64,000 nt of DNA from Mesorhizobium ventifaucium (GTDB taxonomy: Bacteria > Pseudomonadota > Alphaproteobacteria > Rhizobiales > Rhizobiaceae): positions 62,001 through 126,000 of the forward strand of contig NZ_CAKXZS010000012.1 in assembly GCF_935822925.1 (NCBI RefSeq). The letters run 5' to 3'. Shown one piece after another: positions 9,064 to 18,324 of the stretch. Position numbers and translations under genes: made by a program. The notes below the pieces were generated by a model. The model made no database searches, was not told where the DNA came from, and was given only the letters and a program-made list of their open reading frames with translations. How positions within the stretch are numbered: position 1 is the stretch's first letter; each line of letters starts with the position of its first letter.

Positions 9064-10542
9064 TTAGAGATTGCCGGCGAGGTAGCGCGTCAGCGTCGTA
9101 CGTGCGCCATCGGCCCAGAGTGCCTCGATCGCCTTGGCAAAGGCTTCGACAAACGGCGCCGAGCGGCCGACCTCGCCATAGATGTCCTCCATGGCCAGCC
9201 AGGCGGCAGGCGCAGCCTTTGCCGCCCTGGCGGTCGTCTGCAGCCGGTCCCAGCTTGGATCATTGGGCTCGATGACCGCGCCTGAATCCGTGGTGCCGAA
9301 GCAATAGCGGCACCATAGCGCCGATTCCAGCGCCAGGCCGGCGACGCCCTTGCCGGCCTTCAGCCGGTCGGCGATGGTCGGGATGATGAATTTCGGCTGC
9401 CGGTTGGAGCCGTCGAGGCAAAGCCTGCGGATGGTGTCGCCGATCTTCGGATTGGAGAAGCGTTGCTCGATGAGTTTGTAATAGTCCTCCAGCACGGTGT
9501 CCGGCACCGGCGGCACCGTCGGGATGATCTCGTCGTGCTCCAGCCTGTCGAGAAAACCGCGCACCAGCGGCTCCTGCATCGCCTCGTGGACGAAGCGGAT
9601 GTCCATCAGTCCGGCCGGATAGGCGATCGTCGCATGGCCGCCATTGAGGATGCGGATCTTCATCAACTCGTAGGGCGCAACATCGCTGACGAACTGCACG
9701 CCGACCTGTTCCAGCGCCGGGCGGCCGTCGGTGAAATGGTCCTCCAGCACCCACTGCCTGAACGGCTCGCAGAACACCGGCCAGTTGTCGTCGAGACCGA
9801 ACTCGCTCGACAGAATGCTGCGCTCGCGTTCGGTGGTGGCCGGCGTGATGCGGTCTACCATGCCGTTGGGAAAGGCGACGTTCTCGCTCACCCAGGTCGC
9901 CAGTTTCTCATCGATCAGCCGCGCAAGCCCGATGACGCCATCGGCGGTGACATGGCCGTTGTGGGGGATGTTGTCGCAGGACATGATCGTGAACGGCACG
10001 ATGCCGTCGTCGCGGCGGCGCAACAGCCCGGCAAGGATGATGCCGAAGACAGTCTTCGGCGTTGCTCCCGGCTGCGCATCGGCGACGATGTCGGGATGGG
10101 TCGGGTTGAACACGCCCGACGCCGGGTCGATGAAGTAGCCGCCCTCGGTGATGGTCAGCGACACGATTTTGATCGCCGGATCGGCAAGCCGTTCTATGAT
10201 CGCGGCCGCGTCGCCCGGCATCAGGAAATCGATCATGGCGCCGGTGACGCGGGCGCTCATGTGGCCAGAATCCTGCTCGACCACGGTGGTCAGCCAGTCC
10301 TGTTCCTGCAACTTGCCGCGGCCGACCTTCTCGCCGTCGAAGACGCCGGCGCCGACAAGTGCCCAGTCGTGGCCGACGCCCGCATTGAACAGGTCGTCGA
10401 GATAGACGGCCTGATGCGAGCGATGGAAATTGCCGACGCCGAAATGCACGATTCCGGCCCTGAGCGCGGCGCGATCGTATTTCGGGCCAGCGACCTCAGG
10501 CGGAAGCTTGGCGAGGATGGAAGAAGAGAGTTTCACGGTCAT
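9064..10542 (-). CDS. mtlK: Mannitol 2-dehydrogenase family protein
   Basis: This 492-aa long-chain polyol dehydrogenase oxidises D-mannitol, or a related polyol such as D-arabitol, to the ketose with NAD. The N-terminal Rossmann segment GIVHFGVGNFHRSHQAVYLD and the catalytic region with YELMKIRILNGGHATIAYPA (the conserved K and N-x-x-H) are intact. The size matches MtlK of Rhodobacter sphaeroides and rhizobia (~490 aa). It lies between the sorbitol dehydrogenase and the HAD gene on the same strand, and gives the operon a second polyol entry point that converges on fructose or xylulose. Confidence 0.9.
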   Translation of the reverse strand: MTVKLSSSILAKLPPEVAGPKYDRAALRAGIVHFGVGNFHRSHQAVYLDDLFNAGVGHDWALVGAGVFDGEKVGRGKLQEQDWLTTVVEQDSGHMSARVTGAMIDFLMPGDAAAIIERLADPAIKIVSLTITEGGYFIDPASGVFNPTHPDIVADAQPGATPKTVFGIILAGLLRRRDDGIVPFTIMSCDNIPHNGHVTADGVIGLARLIDEKLATWVSENVAFPNGMVDRITPATTERERSILSSEFGLDDNWPVFCEPFRQWVLEDHFTDGRPALEQVGVQFVSDVAPYELMKIRILNGGHATIAYPAGLMDIRFVHEAMQEPLVRGFLDRLEHDEIIPTVPPVPDTVLEDYYKLIEQRFSNPKIGDTIRRLCLDGSNRQPKFIIPTIADRLKAGKGVAGLALESALWCRYCFGTTDSGAVIEPNDPSWDRLQTTARAAKAAPAAWLAMEDIYGEVGRSAPFVEAFAKAIEALWADGARTTLTRYLAGNL

Positions 10543-10565
10543 CTGCTTACCCTTTAGCGGGACGG

Positions 10566-10598
10566 CTCTTCCCCCCGTGGAGGAGACGGGGAGAAGAG
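10566..10598. repeat. Stem-loop between smoS and mtlK
   Basis: CTCTTCCCCCCGT pairs with ACGGGGAGAAGAG (one mismatch) across a 7-nt loop. The arms resemble the cctctccccgt...acggggagagg arms of the larger intergenic repeats at 18.9, 31.7 and 33.1 kb, so this may be a decayed copy. It could also influence mRNA processing inside the operon. Confidence 0.5.
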
Positions 10599-10611
10599 CG
10601 CCTTCGCCCCC

Positions 10612-11382
10612 TCAACTCATCCACTGGCCGCCATCGACATTGTAGGTCTGGGCGACGATGTATTCGGCGTCATCGCTGGCCAGGAACACCGCCATGCCGG
10701 TGAGGTCTTGCGCCGTGCCCATGCGGCCATAGGGCACGGCCTCGCCGACCAGCCTCTTCTTTTCGCCCTTCGGCCGGTTTTCGTATTTGGCGAACAAGGC
10801 ATCGACATGGTCCCAGTGCTCGCCGTCGACGACGCCGGGCGCGATGGCGTTGACGTTGATGCGGTGCTTGATCAGATCGAGCCCGGCCGACTGGGTGAGC
10901 GAGATGACAGCGGCCTTGGTGGCGCAGTAGACGGCAACCAGCGCCTCGCCGCGGCGCCCGGCCTGGCTCGCCATGTTGATAATCTTGCCGCCCCGGCCAG
11001 CCGCGATCATCGAGCGGGCGGCTGCCTGCAGCATGAACAGCGTGCCGGCGACGTTGACCGAAAACAGCCTGTCGTAGCTTGCCTTGCTGATCTCGACGAT
11101 CGGCGCCAGGTCGAACAAAGCGGCGTTGTTGATCAGAATGTCCAGCCCGCCGGCCCTTGTCTCGACCGCCTTTATCGCCGCCTCGATCGAAGCAAGGTCG
11201 GTGACGTCGAGCTTGACCGCATAGGCTTTTGTGCCGATCTCCGAAGCGGTCTTTTCCGCAGCTTCGAGATTGATGTCGCCGATGGCCACCGTGGCGCCCT
11301 CACGGACATAGGCTTCCGCGAATGCCCTGCCGATGCCGCGCGCCGATCCGGTGATCAGCGCCGATCTACCCTCGAGCCTCAT
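10612..11382 (-). CDS. smoS: Sorbitol (L-iditol 2-) dehydrogenase, SDR family
   Basis: This 256-aa short-chain dehydrogenase has the cofactor motif [11 protein letters not shown] (TGxxxGxG), NNAALFD (NNAG variant) and the catalytic Y-x-x-x-K in YCATKAAVI. It ends in the typical VDGGQWMS. It closely fits the SmoS family, which oxidises D-sorbitol to fructose with NAD. The ATG at 11382 overlaps the ATPase stop (ATGA), which fixes the start; upstream codons in frame are an unsupported Arg-rich extension. It forms part of the smoEFGK-smoS-mtlK operon. Confidence 0.9.
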   Translation of the reverse strand: MRLEGRSALITGSARGIGRAFAEAYVREGATVAIGDINLEAAEKTASEIGTKAYAVKLDVTDLASIEAAIKAVETRAGGLDILINNAALFDLAPIVEISKASYDRLFSVNVAGTLFMLQAAARSMIAAGRGGKIINMASQAGRRGEALVAVYCATKAAVISLTQSAGLDLIKHRINVNAIAPGVVDGEHWDHVDALFAKYENRPKGEKKRLVGEAVPYGRMGTAQDLTGMAVFLASDDAEYIVAQTYNVDGGQWMS

Positions 11383-12383
11383 TGCATCATCGCCTTTCCG
11401 TCGGCGCCGAAGCGGTGCAGCTTGGTCTTGTCCGGCGTCAGATAGATCGTGTCGCCGTGATGGGCGGCCAGTTCGCCGTCGGCGCGCACCGTCAGCGGCC
11501 CGACACCGTCGGCCTGCACGTGCAGAAACGTGTCGGAGCCGAGATGCTCGGCGACGCCGACCGTGGCTTGCCATTCGCCTGAAGTTTTCGAGATGTTCAT
11601 ATGCTCGGGGCGGATGCCGACGGTCTTGGCGCCATGTTTGGCCGCCGGCGCGCCTTCGATCAGGTTCATCTTCGGCGAACCGATGAAGCCGGCGACGAAC
11701 ACGTTCTTCGGCGTCTTGTAGAGCTCCATCGGCGAGCCGACCTGTTCGATGTTGCCGGCATTGAGCACGACGATCTTGTCGGCCATGGTCATCGCCTCGA
11801 CCTGGTCGTGGGTGACGTAGATCATCGTCGTCTTGAGCTGATGATGCAGCTCGCTGATCTCCAGCCGCATGGTGCCGCGCAACGCAGCGTCGAGGTTGGA
11901 CAAGGGTTCGTCGAACAGGAAAGCCGATGGCTGGCGCACGATGGCGCGGCCGATGGCGACGCGCTGGCGCTGACCGCCCGAGAGCTGGCCGGGGCGGCGA
12001 TCGAGATAGTTGGTGAGGTTCAGGATGCGCGCCGCATCCTTCACCTTCCTGTCGATGGTCGCCTGGTCCTCGCCCGCCATCTTCAGCGGGAAGGCGATGT
12101 TCTTGGCCACCGTCATGTGCGGGTAGAGCGCATAGGACTGGAACACCATGGCCAGCTTGCGCTTTGCCGGCGCCTCGCCGGTGACGTCGCGGCCGTCGAT
12201 ATTGATGGTGCCGGCGGAGGTGTCCTCCAGCCCGGCGATCAGACGCAGCAGCGTAGACTTGCCGCAGCCCGACGGGCCGACGAAGACGACGAACTCGCCG
12301 TTCTCGATGACCAGGTCGATGCCCGGAATGATAACCGTCGACCCGAACGATTTGGAGACGTGCTTGAGCGTGATGTTTCCCAT
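11379..12383 (-). CDS. smoK: Polyol ABC transporter ATP-binding protein (MalK/UgpC type)
   Basis: This 334-aa ATPase contains Walker [10 protein letters not shown], signature [15 protein letters not shown], Walker [13 protein letters not shown] and the H-loop [10 protein letters not shown]. The C-terminal ~100 residues form the MalK-like regulatory TOBE/OB domain ([12 protein letters not shown]). It energises import by the two permeases encoded just upstream. The 4-bp overlap with smoS couples it to the catabolic genes. In sorbitol/mannitol operons this subunit is called SmoK or MtlK-type. Confidence 0.92.
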   Translation of the reverse strand: MGNITLKHVSKSFGSTVIIPGIDLVIENGEFVVFVGPSGCGKSTLLRLIAGLEDTSAGTINIDGRDVTGEAPAKRKLAMVFQSYALYPHMTVAKNIAFPLKMAGEDQATIDRKVKDAARILNLTNYLDRRPGQLSGGQRQRVAIGRAIVRQPSAFLFDEPLSNLDAALRGTMRLEISELHHQLKTTMIYVTHDQVEAMTMADKIVVLNAGNIEQVGSPMELYKTPKNVFVAGFIGSPKMNLIEGAPAAKHGAKTVGIRPEHMNISKTSGEWQATVGVAEHLGSDTFLHVQADGVGPLTVRADGELAAHHGDTIYLTPDKTKLHRFGADGKAMMQ

Positions 12384-12431
12384 GGTTTCCTCCCCGGGGG
12401 TATCTTTGTCGGTTGCTTCAGGCAGCGTCCG

Positions 12432-13256
12432 TTACTTCACGGCGCCAAAGGTCAGGCCGCGCACCAGCTGCTTCTGGCTGAACCAGCCCATGATCAGGAT
12501 CGGCGCGATCGCCAGTGTCGAGGCCGCCGAAAGCTTGGCCCAGAACAACCCTTGCGGGCTTGAGAAGGAACTGATGAAAGCAGTGAGCGGGGCGGCCTCG
12601 GTGGTGGTCAGCCGGATCGTCCAGAACGCCTCGTTCCATGCCAGGATGATGTTGAGCAGCATCGTCGAAGCGATGCCCGGCACCGCCATCGGCGTCAGAA
12701 CATAGACGATCTCGTTCCAGAGCGATGCGCCGTCCATGCGCGCCGCTTCCAGGATCTCGCCGGGGATCTCGCGAAAATAGGTGTAGAGCATCCACACCAC
12801 GATCGGCAGGTTGATCAGCATCAGCATGACCATCAGGCCGATGCGGCTGTCGAGCAATCCGGTATCGCGGAAGATCAGGTAGATCGGGAACAGCACGGCA
12901 ACCGCCGGCATCATCTTGGTGGAAAGCATCCACATCAGGATGTCCTTGGTCCACTTGCCCGGCGAGAACGCCATCGACCACGCCGCCGGTATGGCGACGA
13001 GCAAAGCCAGGATGGTCGAGCCGACCGACAGGAACACCGAGTTGAGGAAGAACTTGAAGTAGCCGCTCTGCGCCTCGACCGCGGTATAGCTTTCCGTGGT
13101 TCCCGACGGAAACAGGTTGAAGCCCTGGATGGCCTCCTGCTCCGACTTGAACGAGGTGATGATCGTATAGAGGATCGGGAAAAAGATCAGCAGGGCGACG
13201 ATCCAGGCGGCCGCGGTCGCGATCGTCTTGTGCTGGGTGCTGACTGCACGTGCCAT
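12432..13256 (-). CDS. smoG: Polyol ABC transporter permease (MalG type)
   Basis: This 274-aa carbohydrate ABC permease of the CUT1 family has the expected N-terminal transmembrane segment (IVALLIFFPILYTIITSFKS) and the EAA loop EILEAARMDGASLWNEIVYV. It pairs with the permease encoded 11 bp upstream. The gene order binding protein, permease F, permease G, ATPase K matches the Rhodobacter and rhizobial smo operons. Confidence 0.9.
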   Translation of the reverse strand: MARAVSTQHKTIATAAAWIVALLIFFPILYTIITSFKSEQEAIQGFNLFPSGTTESYTAVEAQSGYFKFFLNSVFLSVGSTILALLVAIPAAWSMAFSPGKWTKDILMWMLSTKMMPAVAVLFPIYLIFRDTGLLDSRIGLMVMLMLINLPIVVWMLYTYFREIPGEILEAARMDGASLWNEIVYVLTPMAVPGIASTMLLNIILAWNEAFWTIRLTTTEAAPLTAFISSFSSPQGLFWAKLSAASTLAIAPILIMGWFSQKQLVRGLTFGAVK

Positions 13257-13267
13257 CGTTTCCTCCC

Positions 13268-14149
13268 TTATTTGTCCAGGTTCCTGCCGACCGCGCGCAT
13301 GGCGAAGAAGGCGACGATGTTGGCGAGAATGACGGCGAGAATGCCGCCGGCGGATGCCTGGCCGATTTTGAACTCCAGCAACGCCTTCTGGTAGACGAGG
13401 AAGGGCAGGTTGGTGGAGGCGTAACCCGGGCCGCCATTGGTGGTGACGAGAATCTCGGCATAGACCGACAGAAGGAAGATCGTCTGGATCAGGAGGACGA
13501 CGGTGATGGCGCGCGACATATGCGGCAGCGTCAGATAGATGAAGCGGCTGATGAAGCCGGCCCCATCCATCTCAGCGGCTTCCTTCTGCTCGCCGTCGAG
13601 CGACTGCAGCGAGGTCAACAGGATCAATGTCGCAAACGGCAGCCATTGCCAGGCGACGATGATGATGATCGCCAGCATCGGATATTGGCCAAACCAGTCG
13701 ATCGGCTGCCCGCCGAAGAAGCGCGCAATGTCGGCAAAGACGCCGTATTGCGGATGCATGATCATGTTCTTCCAGACCAGCGCGGCCACCGGCGGCATGA
13801 CGAAGAACGGCGAAATGACGAGGATGCGGACGATGCCCTGTCCCCACATCGGCTGATCGATCAGCAGCGCCAGCAGGATGCCGCCGATCACCGTGATCAA
13901 AAGCACGCTGCCAACGAGGATAAGCGTGTTGAGTATCGACTGCAGGAATGCCGGATTGGAATAAAAAAGCGCGTAGTTCGAGAAGCCGACGAAGCCGTCG
14001 CGGATCGGATTGAGCGGATTGTACTGCTGGAAGGAGAACCACAGCGTGAATGCCAGCGGAACGATCATCCAGACGAACAGCAGCACCACGGATGGCGCCA
14101 TCATGAAGCGGGCAAGCGAACGGGTCTGCTGAGTAGCCATGACGGTCAC
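13268..14149 (-). CDS. smoF: Polyol ABC transporter permease (MalF type)
   Basis: This 293-aa membrane protein of the CUT1 permease family carries the EAA-like loop QKEAAEMDGAGFISRFIYLT and about six hydrophobic segments. The start MTVMATQQTRSLARFMMAPS has a second ATG at residue 4, so the N-terminus is uncertain by three residues. It lies 131 bp downstream of the binding-protein gene; that gap is the only sizeable one in the transporter part of the operon. Confidence 0.9.
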   Translation of the reverse strand: MTVMATQQTRSLARFMMAPSVVLLFVWMIVPLAFTLWFSFQQYNPLNPIRDGFVGFSNYALFYSNPAFLQSILNTLILVGSVLLITVIGGILLALLIDQPMWGQGIVRILVISPFFVMPPVAALVWKNMIMHPQYGVFADIARFFGGQPIDWFGQYPMLAIIIIVAWQWLPFATLILLTSLQSLDGEQKEAAEMDGAGFISRFIYLTLPHMSRAITVVLLIQTIFLLSVYAEILVTTNGGPGYASTNLPFLVYQKALLEFKIGQASAGGILAVILANIVAFFAMRAVGRNLDK

Positions 14150-14280
14150 CCTTCAAAGGTCAGCCAAATTTTCAGAGTTTGCCAATTTTTCAGAGTTTGA
14201 AGGTGGCCGCCCGAACTGGGATTCGGGCGGCCCCTGCTGCCGGCCATGATGGGCAACCGGCATTCGGCACCGGGAGGAGC

Positions 14281-15591
14281 CTACTGGATATAACCGCCCT
14301 CGGTCATCGTTGCGGTGGCAGCGTCCTGGGCCTGCTTCAGAGCGTCGTCGACGCTGGTCTGGCCGGCGAGTGCCGCCGAAAAGAGCTGGCCAACGGTGGT
14401 GCCAAGGCCCTGGAACTCGGGGATGGCGACGAACTGGACACCGACATAAGGCACCGGCTTGACGGTCGGATGCGTCGGATCGGCGGCGTTGATCGAGTCC
14501 AGCGTCATCTTGGCGAACGGCGCCGCCTTCTGGTATTCGGGGTTGGCGTAGAGCGAGGAGCGCGTTCCGGGCGGAACATTGGCCCAGCCTTCCTTCGATG
14601 CAACGAGCTCGAGATAGGCCTTGCTGGTTGCCCAGGCTACGAACTTCTGAGCGGCGTCAGCCTTCTGCGTGCCGGCGGGAATGGCCAGCGACCACGCCCA
14701 CAGCCAGTTGCCGCGCTTGCCCAAGCCATTGTCGGGCGCCAGCGCATAGCCGACCTTGTCGGCGACAGTTGAGTTCTTCGGGTCTGAGACGAAAGAGGCG
14801 GCGACGGTGGCGTCGATCCACATGCCGCATTTGCCCTGCTGGAACAGCGCCAGGTTTTCGTTGAAGCCGTTCGATGACGCGCCCTCCGGGCCATTGGCCT
14901 TCATCAGGTCGACATAGAACTGCAGCGTGTTTTTCCACTCGGGCTGGTCGAATTGCGGCTTCCAGTTCTCATCGAACCAGCGTGCGCCGAAGGAGTTCGA
15001 CATGGCGGTCAGGAACGCCATGTTCTCGCCCCAGCCGGCCTTGCCGCGCAGGCAGACGCCGTTCACGCCATTGGCGCGATCGGTCATCTTCTCGGCGGCC
15101 TGCTTGACGAAGTCCCAGGTCGGCGCGTCGGGCATGGTCAGCCCGGCCTTCTCCATCAGGTCCTTGCGGTACATGATGAACGAGCTTTCGCCGTAGAACG
15201 GTGCCGCATAGAGCTTGCCATCGACCGAGAGGCCACCGGCGATGGCCGGGATGATGTCCTTGACGTCATAGTCGTCGCCGAGCTTGTCGAGCGGCAGCAG
15301 CCAGCTCTGCTTGGCCCAGATCGGAACCTCGTAGGTGCCGATGGTCATCACGTCGTACTGGCCGCCCTTGGTGGCGATGTCGGTGGTGACGCGCTCGCGC
15401 AGCACGTTCTCCTCGAGCGTGACCCACTGGAGCTGGATATCGGGATTTTTTGCGGTGAAATCGTCGGTCAGCGTCTGCATGCGGACCATATCGCCATTGT
15501 TGACGGTGGCGATGGTGATGGATTCGGCGTGCGCGGCGAACGCGAGGGTGCTGGCCGACAACAGACCCAGGGTGAGCGTGCGAAGTTTCAT
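14281..15591 (-). CDS. smoE: Polyol ABC transporter periplasmic binding protein
   Basis: This 436-aa protein begins with a signal peptide (MKLRTLTLGLLSASTLAFAA, cleavage near AHA-ES) and continues as a family-1 extracellular solute-binding protein (ESITIATVNNGDMVRMQTL...). It delivers sorbitol, mannitol or related polyols to the membrane complex. I chose ATG 15591 because it places the signal sequence at the N-terminus; a longer reading lacks support. It is the first gene of the minus-strand polyol operon, and a GTGAGCAATTACTCAC dyad lies 42 bp upstream of its start. Confidence 0.92.
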   Translation of the reverse strand: MKLRTLTLGLLSASTLAFAAHAESITIATVNNGDMVRMQTLTDDFTAKNPDIQLQWVTLEENVLRERVTTDIATKGGQYDVMTIGTYEVPIWAKQSWLLPLDKLGDDYDVKDIIPAIAGGLSVDGKLYAAPFYGESSFIMYRKDLMEKAGLTMPDAPTWDFVKQAAEKMTDRANGVNGVCLRGKAGWGENMAFLTAMSNSFGARWFDENWKPQFDQPEWKNTLQFYVDLMKANGPEGASSNGFNENLALFQQGKCGMWIDATVAASFVSDPKNSTVADKVGYALAPDNGLGKRGNWLWAWSLAIPAGTQKADAAQKFVAWATSKAYLELVASKEGWANVPPGTRSSLYANPEYQKAAPFAKMTLDSINAADPTHPTVKPVPYVGVQFVAIPEFQGLGTTVGQLFSAALAGQTSVDDALKQAQDAATATMTEGGYIQ

Positions 15592-15632
15592 CAAATTCCT
15601 CCCATAGACCAAGCTGAGCATTTGCTTTGGCT

Positions 15633-15648
15633 GTGAGCAATTACTCAC
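15633..15648. promoter_or_regulatory. Candidate operator of the polyol operon (GTGAGCAATTACTCAC)
   Basis: A near-perfect 16-bp dyad lies upstream of smoE. Its core AGCAATT is shared with two direct repeats upstream of the SorC-type regulator at 18168-18197. The shared word suggests that both promoters respond to the same regulator. This is inferred from sequence similarity and position. Confidence 0.5.
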
Positions 15649-15815
15649 CTCGCGTGATTTATGTCAAGCCGGATTCGTTGCTGCAGCGCAGCACACAACC
15701 TCGTGCGGGATCCCGGTTCCGGAGGTTTACGGCGATTATTTCCTGCCGGCCAGGATGGGTCTCGGCGCGCGAAATGTCGGATTTCAGCGCCTGCTTGCAT
15801 GGATAAATTGCCAAC

Positions 15816-16724
15816 CTATTGGCCGGCAAGCTCCGCCAGGATCCATTCGCGAAAAGCGCGGATCTTCGGCAAGTTGCGCCGCGCCGGGGGATAGACCAGC
15901 CAATAGGCGTGGCCGTCGTCGCCGACCAGATCGAAAGGCTGGATCAGGCGGCCATCAGCAAGCTCGGCCTTGAAGAAAGCGGCCGTCACGATTGGCACGC
16001 CCTGCCCGGCGATGGCGGCATTCGCCTCATAAGCCTGCGCCCCCATGCTGGAGCCGGGGCGCTTCGCCAGTTCCTCGACCGGCAGGCCGGCGGCGATAAA
16101 CCAGTCCCGCCACCAGATGTCGCCGGGGTCGAGGATCGGCAGGCGCAACAGATCGGCAGGCTCCTTTACGCCGCCGATGGTCGCCGCGAGTTTCGGGCTC
16201 AGCATCGGCGTGAAGTCCGCATTGAAAAGCTTGTGCACCTCGACGCCCGGCCAGTTTCCGCCGCCCGAGCGGATGGCGATATCGATATCCTCGCGGGCGA
16301 AATCGACGAGGCGGTTCGATGTATCGAGGCGCACCGCCAGCGATGGATGCGCGACCTGGAACGAGCCGAGATGCTGCGCCAGCCAGTTCGAAGCAAAGGT
16401 CAGCAGCGTCGAGACACAGAGCACGCCGTCGGCGCCGCTGCGCGCCGCAGCATAGGCTCCACCCAACAGGGCGAACGCCTCGCTGACCGCAGGCGCCATG
16501 CGTTGCCCCGCCTCGGTCAGCACGATCTGCTTTGGCCGGCGCAGGAACAAAGGCGCCCCGACGCGCTCCTCCAGAAGTTTGATCTGATAGCTCGCCGCCG
16601 CCTGCGTCATGCCGAGCTCGCCGGCGGCCTTGGTGAAGGAAAGATGCCGCGCCACCGCCTCGAACACCCGAATCGCCTGAAGCGGAGGGAGTTGGGAGAC
16701 CTGCCGTGACTTGAGTTCAGGCAT
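15816..16724 (-). CDS. LysR-family transcriptional regulator (GcvA type)
   Basis: This 302-aa regulator has an N-terminal HTH (residues ~28-50, TKAAGELGMTQAAASYQIKL) and a LysR substrate-binding domain. It resembles GcvA and AmpR-type proteins of rhizobia. It lies downstream of no obvious operon and diverges from the DUF1127 gene at 16937. The target genes and ligand are unknown. It shares family features with the truncated LysR gene at the window start but is clearly a different paralogue. Confidence 0.9.
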   Translation of the reverse strand: MPELKSRQVSQLPPLQAIRVFEAVARHLSFTKAAGELGMTQAAASYQIKLLEERVGAPLFLRRPKQIVLTEAGQRMAPAVSEAFALLGGAYAAARSGADGVLCVSTLLTFASNWLAQHLGSFQVAHPSLAVRLDTSNRLVDFAREDIDIAIRSGGGNWPGVEVHKLFNADFTPMLSPKLAATIGGVKEPADLLRLPILDPGDIWWRDWFIAAGLPVEELAKRPGSSMGAQAYEANAAIAGQGVPIVTAAFFKAELADGRLIQPFDLVGDDGHAYWLVYPPARRNLPKIRAFREWILAELAGQ

Positions 16725-16809
16725 AAGCCCTCCTTATGGGCCGTGATCGACGTTTGATTGGCAGCAAGGGCCGATCCAGCCGATATTTGAGGTCGACGAT
16801 CCCTTTCGT

Positions 16810-16914
16810 CTACAGCGCCGCGCGTCCTTTTGGACGCGCAGAGGACGCTGTAGCACTTTTGATTTTGCGCATGATCCTTTCCGAAAATCGATATCGATTT
16901 TCGGGGTCATGCGC
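16810..16914. repeat. Composite intergenic palindromic repeat
   Basis: Two stem-loops lie in tandem. The first is at 16810-16853 (ctacagcg...cgctgtag, with inner arms gcgcgtcc/ggacgcgc around TTTT). The second is at 16867-16914 (gcgcatgatcc ... ggtcatgcgc, with inner arms cgaaaatcg/cgattttcg). From memory, this composite is a frequent intergenic element of Mesorhizobium and related chromosomes; I cannot count copies here. It ends 22 bp before the DUF1127 start. Confidence 0.7.
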
Positions 16915-16936
16915 AGACATAACGAGGCTGACGATC

Positions 16937-17122
16937 ATGACCATTGTACAGGAAAAGCTATTTTCGACGCCCGCCCAAGGCTGGTTTTTGCGGCTGGCGC
17001 GGGGATTGGCTCGGCACGGAGCCAGGAAACGGGCCTATCTCGACATCAGGGAATTGCCACCGCATTTGCAGCGCGACATGGGTTTTCTCGATGGCAACGA
17101 TCCTTGTGGCCGGCACAAATAG
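16937..17122 (+). CDS. DUF1127 domain small protein
   Basis: This 61-aa Arg-rich protein has the DUF1127 C-terminal signature (ARKRAYLDIRELPPHLQRDM followed by GFLDG). In alphaproteobacteria, short DUF1127 proteins have been linked to RNA turnover and to phosphate and carbon responses. The ATG at 16937 was chosen because the domain begins soon after it; the longer in-frame reading crosses the palindromic repeat upstream. It is divergent from the LysR gene and convergent with the SorC-type regulator. Confidence 0.8.
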   Translation: MTIVQEKLFSTPAQGWFLRLARGLARHGARKRAYLDIRELPPHLQRDMGFLDGNDPCGRHK

Positions 17123-17143
17123 CCTTGCTGGACTTATCCCCGA

Positions 17144-18100
17144 TCAGCTGGCGGCCAGCAGGGCGGCGGCGGTCCGCTCGTCGGTGATGAGGCCGTTGAC
17201 CAGCCGCCGGTTGACAGCCGCAAGAATGCCCGGCAATTTGCGCTCGCCCATGGCGAGCGCGATCACCAGCGACTTTTCACGCGACGGCAACGATGCCGAC
17301 GACACCCGGTCATTGGTGATGCCGTCGATCATCCGGCCCTCGCGATCGAACACCCAGCCGACGATCTCGGCGACGCCGCCGGCCTTTTGCAGCGCCTTCA
17401 ATTCGCTCTCCGAAATGAAGCCATCCTCATAAAGCGGCGCCTTCGGGCCGAGATCGCCGATGCCGACGAAGGTGACGTCGGCTTCCGCGGCAAGCGCCAG
17501 CGTCGGCTGGATCATCGGCTGGCTGAGCAGCATCTCGCGTTCCTCGGGGGAGGAGGCGATGACCGGCAGCGGCATCGGGAAGGACCGCGCCTTGACCCGA
17601 TCGGCCATGGTGAAGATGACGTTGTAGAAGGCGGCCGAACCGTCGGGCGAGATGTTGCCGGTCAGCGACACCACCTTGTGCTGCGGGCATTCCATCGGCG
17701 GCAGTTGCTCGATTGCCGCCTTCAGCGTGCGGCCGGTGCCGATCGCCATGACGATCGGCGTCGGCGAACGCAACCGCCGCTCGATCTCGGCAGCCGCCGC
17801 CACGGCGACGCCGATGGCCGAGGAGGAAGCGGGATCGCTCGGCACCACCTCGACCAGGTCGAGCGCGAAGCGCGATTTCAGCCGGGCCGCGAGATCGAGG
17901 CAACTGGCGATCGGGTGGTCGACACGCACTTTGATCAGCCCTTCGGATACCGCCAGTGACACCAGCCGCTGCGCCGTCTGCCGTGAGATGCCGAGCGTCG
18001 AGGCGATCTGGTCCTGCGTGTTGCCGGCGACATAATAGAGCCAGCCGGCGCGCGCCGCGTCGTCCAGCCTGTTGCTGCCGCTGTCCTGCCGGGAATTCAA
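17144..18100 (-). CDS. SorC/DeoR-type sugar-binding transcriptional regulator
   Basis: This 318-aa protein has an N-terminal HTH (residues ~13-40, AGNTQDQIASTLGISRQTAQ) and a C-terminal sugar-binding domain of the SorC/DeoR superfamily (MAIGTGRTLKAAIEQLPPM; FVGIGDLGPKAPLYEDGFIS). A TTG at 18100 is the best start: GGAGG lies 7 nt upstream, the HTH follows at the usual distance, and upstream codons show no family character. Such regulators (SmoC in Rhodobacter) control sorbitol/mannitol operons and sense phosphorylated sugars. Direct repeats AGCAATTGCCT upstream suggest autoregulation. Confidence 0.87.
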   Translation of the reverse strand: MNSRQDSGSNRLDDAARAGWLYYVAGNTQDQIASTLGISRQTAQRLVSLAVSEGLIKVRVDHPIASCLDLAARLKSRFALDLVEVVPSDPASSSAIGVAVAAAAEIERRLRSPTPIVMAIGTGRTLKAAIEQLPPMECPQHKVVSLTGNISPDGSAAFYNVIFTMADRVKARSFPMPLPVIASSPEEREMLLSQPMIQPTLALAAEADVTFVGIGDLGPKAPLYEDGFISESELKALQKAGGVAEIVGWVFDREGRMIDGITNDRVSSASLPSREKSLVIALAMGERKLPGILAAVNRRLVNGLITDERTAAALLAAS

Positions 18101-18167
18101 CTTGCTGCCTCCCTGCCCCCGAGCACCGAGCGGGAGCGCCTTGGTTTTACCGGGGAATGCGTTTGTA

Positions 18168-18197
18168 AGCAATTGCCTGTCGCCGGAGCAATTGCCT
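18168..18197. promoter_or_regulatory. Two AGCAATTGCCT direct repeats, candidate SorC operators
   Basis: AGCAATTGCCT occurs at 18168-18178 and 18187-18197, a 19-bp period, between the regulator start and the divergent HAD gene. The AGCAATT core also lies in the dyad upstream of smoE (15633-15648). Tandem operators of this type fit the tetrameric SorC-family repressors. Confidence 0.5.
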
Positions 18198-18324
18198 AGG
18201 TAAGCTCCCGAGGAGCGTGCAGTGTTTCGAGTGGATGATATAGCCCGCAATGTTGGTGCAGGCAGGTGCGGCGGTTTATCTCCCGAGGCAAACCCTTTAA
18301 GGGATTCGGACAAAGGAGCCTTGC

